A stretch of DNA of 6,414 nt from Haloarculaceae archaeon (GTDB taxonomy: Archaea > Halobacteriota > Halobacteria > Halobacteriales > Haloarculaceae), in the NCBI GenBank assembly GCA_028274885.1, contig JAQCMX010000058.1, forward strand, positions 1-6,414. Reading direction: 5' to 3'. This document shows, piece after piece, positions 1-4,066 of this stretch (its first letter is position 1; each line of letters opens with the position of its first letter). A model generated the notes under the pieces. It searched no databases. It was not told where the DNA came from and worked only from the letters and a program-made list of their open reading frames with translations. The translations under genes and the position numbers were made by a program.

Positions 1-775
1 TCGAACCAGAATCGCTCACGTCAGTCTGGGTATCGGTGTTTTCGTCGTCGACTTCAACCGCCACACCGTCACCACTCCTGGTGACCGAGACACTCCGCCC
101 GTCGAAGTTGATATCCTCGACACTGCTGGCCACCGTTGTGCCGTCCTCGCTCACGTCGGTCCGGGTGTCGCTTGCGCCCACGGTGATCGTGCCGGCGTCC
201 TCGGTGATCGTCACGTTGTCCCCTTCGGCGAGGCCCCGAAGTTGGGTCGCCCCGTCATCACTGCGGGTTCCGACGGGTGTTCCTGCGCCGGCGGTCGTCA
301 GATCCGTCTCCAGGGCACCCCCATCGAGTGTGAGACCGTCGCCCGAAAGTGTGGTCACCGCAGTGCCGTCTGTCAGAGGGCCAGCGAGCGTCTGGAGGTA
401 GAGCGTCCGGACGGGATGCTGGTCGGTGCCGACGACACCGCGGGGCTCTGTAGCACTTGCGGCGCCGGTGGCGAAACTACCCACCCCGACCGCCGCGGCC
501 GCTGAGAGCAGCGACCGCCGCGAAACCAGGGTCGACGCCCGGTCTCCGTTCCTCTCGGGACCATTCGCGGCTGCCTGGGCGCCGGGATCCTGGGAGGGGA
601 CCGGCGAATCCTGGTGTTCCAGGAGTTCTGCTTGCTGTTCGATGCGGCTCTGGTGGCGCTTGATCGTCTCTGCTTGCTGTTCGATGCGGCTCTGGTGGCG
701 CTCAATTGTCTCCTGTTGAGCTGTTACTTGCCGTTCCAGTTCCGCCAGTCGTTGCGCGATGTCGTCGGTCGTCAC
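1..775 (-). CDS. Coiled-coil protein with internal Tat-like segment and beta-rich repeats (partial, C-terminus off window)
   Basis: I do not recognise a named family. The visible 258 residues show, in order: a heptad coiled coil with hydrophobic residues every seven positions (L10, V17, I24, I31, I38, I45, L52); a Pro/Gln/Ala/Gly-rich linker (about 56-82); a twin-arginine-like segment, SRRSLL at 85-90, followed by an uncharged Ala/Gly-rich stretch to an ASA at 106-108; then a beta-prone, Gly/Thr/Asp-rich region with NVTIT- and GTITVG-type strands like those of phage tail-fibre and adhesin proteins. DTxTDVS occurs twice, 45 residues apart. The start is GTG at 775: an in-frame TGA lies seven codons upstream (794-796), and there is no in-frame ATG, GTG or TTG between this GTG and the twin arginines. 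The gene lies 23 bp downstream of the hydrolase gene on the same strand, so co-transcription is possible, although a TATA-like box precedes it. Inference: a surface or exported fibre-like protein, or a membrane-anchored one. The reading frame is secure, the function is not. Confidence 0.85.
   Translation of the reverse strand, partial: MTTDDIAQRLAELERQVTAQQETIERHQSRIEQQAETIKRHQSRIEQQAELLEHQDSPVPSQDPGAQAAANGPERNGDRASTLVSRRSLLSAAAAVGVGSFATGAASATEPRGVVGTDQHPVRTLYLQTLAGPLTDGTAVTTLSGDGLTLDGGALETDLTTAGAGTPVGTRSDDGATQLRGLAEGDNVTITEDAGTITVGASDTRTDVSEDGTTVASSVEDINFDGRSVSVTRSGDGVAVEVDDENTDTQTDVSDSGS
14..169 (-). repeat. Two copies of a DTxTDVS beta-repeat motif, 45 residues apart
   Basis: Codons at 149-169 encode DTRTDVS and those at 14-34 encode DTQTDVS. 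The offset is 135 bp, or 45 residues, and the two DNA segments match at most positions. Each is followed by Asp/Gly/Ser residues. This looks like the start of a repeating module that continues beyond the left edge. Only two copies are visible, so the full repeat number and unit boundaries cannot be set. Confidence 0.6.
627..710 (-). repeat. 42-bp tandem duplication inside the coiled coil (two units)
   Basis: Bases 627-660 and 669-702 are identical over 34 bp, at a spacing of 42 bp. The remaining 8 bp of each unit (661-668 and 703-710) differ at three positions. Each unit encodes 14 residues, exactly two heptads: ETIERHQSRIEQQA (22-35) and ETIKRHQSRIEQQA (36-49), with a single E/K difference. 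The length keeps both reading frame and heptad phase, so a gain or loss of a unit would lengthen or shorten the coil without breaking it. Confidence 0.95.
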
Positions 776-798
776 GGGAGTGAGACTGGGTTCTCATT

Positions 799-1380
799 TC
801 ACACATTTAACCTTGCGGCCTGCAACGCGAGTTCGACATCCTGTGCCGGGTCGGTTGTGACGCTCGGTCCGTGCCCGGTATGCAGTGCCTCGAGATGCTC
901 GTCGATGGCCGAATGGACGCGTTCGATACTCTCGATCAGTTGCTGTCGGTCGCCCCCCTGGAGATCCGTGCGGCCGAACCCGCCGTTGGCGAACACCAGA
1001 TCGCCCGCAAACAGGATCTCTGTGCCCGGTCCGTAGAAACAGAGGTGGTCGTCTTTGTGTCCCGGGGTGTGCATGGCCTCGTAGGTGTGATCGCCCAGCT
1101 GGATCTGTGTGCCGTCCTCGATGGGATGGTCGACCCCGGAGTGGGTCGGATCGTGTCCCCAGACCGCCACGTCGAACGCGTCGGTGACGGCGCCGAGATT
1201 CCCGACGTGGTCGGGATGGGTGTGGGTCAGAACGACCGCATCGAGCGTGTCCACGTGCTCCCGGCTTTTGCTCACGAGGTCAAAGCCGTCACCCACGTCA
1301 ATCAGGACTGTCCGTTCGCCCTCGACGAGAAAGACGTTGCTGGTAAGCCCGGTTGCACCGGCGGCGAGATTGTGAATCAT
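799..1380 (-). CDS. Metallo-beta-lactamase-fold hydrolase (glyoxalase II-like superfamily)
   Basis: A complete 193-residue cytoplasmic enzyme with no signal peptide or membrane segment. It carries the metal-binding signature HTHPDH at 53-58 (HxHxDH), a further histidine in TPGH at H108, the bridging aspartate in FAGD at D127, and a late histidine in TGHG at H170. GGFGRTDL (133-140) is typical of the glyoxalase II-like (COG0491) group, so a dinuclear metal site with hydrolytic activity is expected. At 193 residues it is a single MBL domain and lacks the C-terminal substrate-binding extension of classical glyoxalase II, so the substrate cannot be assigned; thioester hydrolase or a persulfide dioxygenase-like role are options. 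The ATG at 1380 is supported by a TATA-like box about 30 nt upstream. It is divergent from elp3 and is followed after 23 bp by the coiled-coil protein gene. Confidence 0.93.
   Translation of the reverse strand: MIHNLAAGATGLTSNVFLVEGERTVLIDVGDGFDLVSKSREHVDTLDAVVLTHTHPDHVGNLGAVTDAFDVAVWGHDPTHSGVDHPIEDGTQIQLGDHTYEAMHTPGHKDDHLCFYGPGTEILFAGDLVFANGGFGRTDLQGGDRQQLIESIERVHSAIDEHLEALHTGHGPSVTTDPAQDVELALQAARLNV
805..810 (-). promoter_or_regulatory. Candidate TATA box for the coiled-coil protein gene
   Basis: On the minus strand TTAAAT lies about 30 nt before the GTG at 775, the spacing expected for a leaderless or very short-leader haloarchaeal transcript. It overlaps the last codons of the upstream hydrolase gene. 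The alternative is that the two genes share one transcript. The match is a short AT-rich word only. Confidence 0.3.
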
Positions 1381-1406
1381 GTTCAGACTTGTCGCGGCGA
1401 CCGCTT

Positions 1407-1413
1407 GGATATG
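1407..1413 (-). promoter_or_regulatory. Candidate TATA box of the MBL-fold hydrolase gene
   Basis: Minus-strand CATATCC is centred about 30 nt upstream of the ATG at 1380. That spacing predicts a transcript starting within a few bases of the start codon. No ribosome binding site is visible before the ATG, in keeping with leaderless expression. Confidence 0.45.
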
Positions 1414-1430
1414 TCGGTTCCCGGCGTCGT

Positions 1431-1500
1431 GCCGTCCCGACGGCGTGGCACCGAACCGGCGGGACTCGCCGCGGAATCAGCCCCATCGCTGGTCCCGACC
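1431..1500. promoter_or_regulatory. Pair of palindromes sharing the core GTCCCGAC between divergent promoters
   Basis: GCCGTC-CC-GACGGC at 1431-1444 is a perfect 6-bp inverted repeat with a 2-nt centre, nested inside GTGCC/GGCAC arms (1429-1433 and 1447-1451). GGTC-CC-GACC at 1491-1500 is a second, shorter palindrome with the same 8-bp core. The cores are 58 bp apart, and a third hairpin-capable repeat, CGGCG/CGCCG, lies between them at 1457-1471. Their place upstream of both divergent TATA boxes would suit operator sites for a dimeric regulator. GC-rich DNA yields such palindromes by chance, so this is a weak call. Confidence 0.3.
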
Positions 1501-1540
1501 TGGCAGAGTCGTTTCCGCTGGAATGGGGGCAAACGACACC

Positions 1541-1546
1541 CTTATT
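1541..1546 (+). promoter_or_regulatory. Candidate TATA box of elp3
   Basis: CTTATT is the most AT-rich word in an otherwise GC-rich upstream region. It lies about 33 nt before the ATG at 1577, which predicts a start of transcription only a few bases ahead of the codon. No Shine-Dalgarno-like sequence is seen between them. Confidence 0.45.
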
Positions 1547-1576
1547 CAGGCCAGGACGGGTAATACAGGATAACAG

Positions 1577-3247
1577 ATGAGTACGGACCGTGCCGAGAGT
1601 GATGTCTTCGAGAAGGTCTGTGAGGAGTTGGTGGCGGGGATACTCGCCGGAGAGATCGAACGCGACGATCTGGAAGCGGCAAAAAAGGATGTCTGTGGTA
1701 AATACGCGGCTTCGAAGGTTCCACGGCACTCGGATCTCCTCGACTTTGCACCCCAGGAAAAGCGCGAGGAACTGGAGGGTGTCCTCCAGCGCAAGCCAGT
1801 CCGGACAGCATCGGGTGTCTCGCCCGTCGCAATCATGACCTCGCCGGAGGGCTGTCCCCACGGGAAGTGTCTGTACTGTCCGGGCGGCCCGGACTCGGAG
1901 TTTTCGAGCGCGCAGAGCTACACCGGCCACGAGCCCGCCGCAGCCCGGGGCCAACAGAACGACTACGACCCGTACGGGCAGGTCACGCTTCGTCTTCACC
2001 AGCTCCGGGAGATCGGCCACCCGGTCGACAAGGTCGAGTTGATCCTCATGGGCGGGACAATGACCGCCCGTTCACACGATTATCAGGAGTGGTTCGTACG
2101 GCGGGCTCTGGAGGCGATGAACGATTTCGACCCGGCGTGTAATCCCCAGCCCGCACAGGACCGGAGTTTCGCCCAGAATCGCGGCGAGTACGAGTTTCAG
2201 TACCTCGAGGACGTCATCGCGGCAAACGAGAGGGGGGAGGTCCGGAACGTCGCCACGACGTTCGAAACCAAGCCTGACTGGTGTGGTCCAGAACAGATCG
2301 ACCGGATGCTCGCGCTCGGAGGGACAAAGGTCGAGGTGGGGGTACAGACGACCTACGAGCGCATCAACCGCGAGATGCACCGCGGGCACGGGACGCAGGA
2401 TTCGATCGACGCCAACCGTCGGCTCCGGGACGCGGGATTCAAGGTTGGGTTCCACATGATGCCGGGCCAGCCAGGGATGTCAGAGGAGATGTGTCTCGAG
2501 GACTTCCGTCGGATCTTCGAGCGACCGGAGTGGCGGCCCGACTATCTGAAGATCTATCCCACGCTGGTCGTCGAGGGAACCGCCGTGTACGACCAGTTTC
2601 ACACCGGCGACTTCGAGCCACTCGACAACGACACTGCAGCCGAACTGGTGGCCGAAATCAAGTCGATGATCCCTCGCTACACCAGGCTCCAGCGGGTCCA
2701 GCGAGACATCCCTGCGGATTTCATCGAGGGCGGCGTCTGGAAGTCGAACCTCCGCCAACTGGCCCGGCAACGCATGGCCGAACACGGCTGGACGTGTGAG
2801 TGTATCCGGTGTCGCGAGGTCGGACACAGCGACCAGACGCCGGAATCGATCGAACTCGACGTACTGGCCTACGAGTCCGGTGGCGGGACCGAACGGTTCA
2901 TCAGCTTCGAGGACTTCGACCGGGACTTGCTCGTTGGGTTCTGCCGACTCCGGTTCCCGAGCGATCCGGTTCGGCGGGAACTGGACAACGCAGCACTCGT
3001 CCGCGAACTCCACGTCTACGGGACACAGGTCGGGGTCGGCCGCGAAGCAAACGACGACGCCAGACCTGGCGGCGACCAGCACCAACACCGGGGGTACGGA
3101 ACACGACTACTCCGGAAAGCCGAGGACCTCGCCGCGGAGGCAGGCTTCGGGAAACTCGCCGTCCTTAGCGGGATCGGGGTCCGGGAGTACTACCGCGAGA
3201 AACTCGGCTACCGGCAGGATGGCCCCTACGTCAGCAAGCGGCTGTAA
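1577..3247 (+). CDS. elp3: Elp3: tRNA uridine-34 5-carboxymethyl-type modification radical SAM/GNAT enzyme
   Basis: A complete 556-residue protein of the usual length for archaeal Elp3, which acts without the other Elongator subunits found in eukaryotes. In the family it uses S-adenosylmethionine radical chemistry and acetyl-CoA to place a carboxymethyl-type group on C5 of the wobble uridine of tRNA. The N-terminal helical, tRNA-binding part covers about residues 1-80. The radical SAM cluster motif is C93-x4-C98-x2-C101 (CPHGKCLYCPGG), followed by LMGGTMTA and GVQTTYERI. A cysteine-rich CECIRCREVGH at 407-417 matches the conserved linker between the two catalytic domains, a zinc-binding region in known structures. 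The C-terminal GNAT domain shows the acetyl-CoA loop QHRGYG at 503-508 and the conserved ending with REYYREKLGY and YVSKRL. All expected catalytic motifs are present. The gene is monocistronic by context, divergent from the MBL gene and convergent with the next. Confidence 0.97.
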   Translation: MSTDRAESDVFEKVCEELVAGILAGEIERDDLEAAKKDVCGKYAASKVPRHSDLLDFAPQEKREELEGVLQRKPVRTASGVSPVAIMTSPEGCPHGKCLYCPGGPDSEFSSAQSYTGHEPAAARGQQNDYDPYGQVTLRLHQLREIGHPVDKVELILMGGTMTARSHDYQEWFVRRALEAMNDFDPACNPQPAQDRSFAQNRGEYEFQYLEDVIAANERGEVRNVATTFETKPDWCGPEQIDRMLALGGTKVEVGVQTTYERINREMHRGHGTQDSIDANRRLRDAGFKVGFHMMPGQPGMSEEMCLEDFRRIFERPEWRPDYLKIYPTLVVEGTAVYDQFHTGDFEPLDNDTAAELVAEIKSMIPRYTRLQRVQRDIPADFIEGGVWKSNLRQLARQRMAEHGWTCECIRCREVGHSDQTPESIELDVLAYESGGGTERFISFEDFDRDLLVGFCRLRFPSDPVRRELDNAALVRELHVYGTQVGVGREANDDARPGGDQHQHRGYGTRLLRKAEDLAAEAGFGKLAVLSGIGVREYYREKLGYRQDGPYVSKRL

Positions 3248-3346
3248 CGCCAAACCGGAATCTCCCGGAACGGGGTTTGATACCGTCCACAATCAAACAC
3301 GCTGTCACAAACACGAACCGGGTACGTACGACAGGGCCCCGCAGGG
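3248..3346. other. Short convergent intergenic gap
   Basis: These 99 bases separate the stop codons of elp3 and of the minus-strand gene of unknown function. I see no T-tract on the plus strand after elp3. The only hairpin candidate is a 4-bp stem (CCCG-GAA-CGGG). The 8-bp palindrome GTACGTAC at 3322-3329 is isolated. No small gene is evident. Confidence 0.5.
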
Positions 3347-3898
3347 TCAATAAAAACCCCGCTCGACGTCTTCGTCGACGAGGTCCTCGAACTCGACGTC
3401 GAGCAGTTCCTCTGCCTCCTCGAAGGTCTCCGTGAGCTTTTCGAGGGAATCTGGACGGTCGTTCGTCTCGAAGGTCATGGGGCCGTAGGCGGGGCTGTCG
3501 AGGGTGTCCATGATGTCCTCGAACAGCGCGTCGGGGGTCGTGGGCGCCTCCGCGTGCGTCTCGATGACCGTTTCGAGTTCCTCGACCCGTTCACGAGCCG
3601 TTTCCTCGTCCTCGAAGCCCTGCTGAACCCCGAACTGTCCGGTTTTCTCCGTCCGTGTTGGGAACAGTGGTTCGATGTCCTCGTCGACACGCCGGGCGAT
3701 CTGGGTGCCAACGCCCTCGACCTGGTATGGGTTTTTTGCGTAGGTCTTGAGTTGATAGGCACCCGCGTCCGGGTGGCCGATGTACAGGTCCTCACCGATC
3801 CCCCCGGCGCGGTCACCGCCGACTGCACGCCACCCGGCTGGGTCTGCGTCGCTCTCAACTACCTCCGCCAGAATGTCTTCCCAGTCGCGAATCCGCAT
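3347..3898 (-). CDS. Acidic haloarchaeal protein of unknown function (183 aa)
   Basis: A complete frame with no motif that I can tie to a reaction. It reads as a real gene: typical haloarchaeal acidic composition, G/C-rich third positions, and a TATAAT box at the right distance from its ATG. It resembles conserved hypothetical proteins of haloarchaea as I recall them. Visible parts are an N-terminal segment beginning MRIRDWEDIL, a Gly/Asp-rich stretch and GHPDAGAYQLKTYAKNP (41-57), which looks like a compact alpha/beta unit, and a helical C-terminal half rich in Glu. The last 25 residues contain 12 acidic and only one basic residue. There is no signal peptide, membrane segment, cysteine or metal-binding cluster, so it is probably a soluble cytoplasmic protein. 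It is convergent with elp3 and divergent from dna2, so the neighbourhood says little about its job. Confidence 0.88.
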   Translation of the reverse strand: MRIRDWEDILAEVVESDADPAGWRAVGGDRAGGIGEDLYIGHPDAGAYQLKTYAKNPYQVEGVGTQIARRVDEDIEPLFPTRTEKTGQFGVQQGFEDEETARERVEELETVIETHAEAPTTPDALFEDIMDTLDSPAYGPMTFETNDRPDSLEKLTETFEEAEELLDVEFEDLVDEDVERGFY

Positions 3899-3926
3899 TA
3901 TGCGTCGTGTCTATGTTCGCCGACGG

Positions 3927-3932
3927 ATTATA
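3927..3932 (-). promoter_or_regulatory. Candidate TATA box of the 183-residue protein gene
   Basis: Minus-strand TATAAT is centred about 31 nt before the ATG at 3898. It is the clearest TATA-like word in the window and predicts a leader of only a few bases. Confidence 0.55.
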
Positions 3933-4037
3933 CTCACCGGTTGGAAAAGGGGGCGGTCGTACCCGTGGTCACGAGATCACAGTCCGCGGTGGGTGGGTCC
4001 GACCGGGGCGACCCCTTGCTCTGCAGGATCGATAGTG

Positions 4038-4043
4038 TTTTTC
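4038..4043 (+). promoter_or_regulatory. Candidate TATA-like element of dna2
   Basis: TTTTTC, in a T-rich patch within GC-rich DNA, lies about 26 nt upstream of the GTG at 4067. This fits a leaderless transcript beginning at the start codon and is part of the reason for choosing that start. The open frame continues further upstream without a stop for at least 100 bases. Confidence 0.35.
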
Positions 4044-4066
4044 TGTCCCCCGCCCTGACCACCGCC

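Noticed and set aside
871..1563. Plus-strand 230-codon frame antisense to the hydrolase gene
   Set aside because: It mirrors a gene with intact catalytic motifs. Its protein has no family motif, and long antisense frames are common in GC-rich haloarchaeal DNA.
1298..2020. Minus-strand 240-codon frame spanning the divergent promoters and the start of elp3
   Set aside because: It overlaps the Elp3 radical SAM motif region on the opposite strand and shows no motif of its own.
3270..3280. CCCG-GAA-CGGG hairpin after elp3 as a terminator
   Set aside because: The stem is only 4 bp with no following T-tract, which is expected by chance at this GC content.
3351..3355. T5 tract on the minus strand as terminator of the 183-residue protein gene
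   Set aside because: The tract lies within the last codons, before the stop, so it cannot end the transcript without cutting the gene.
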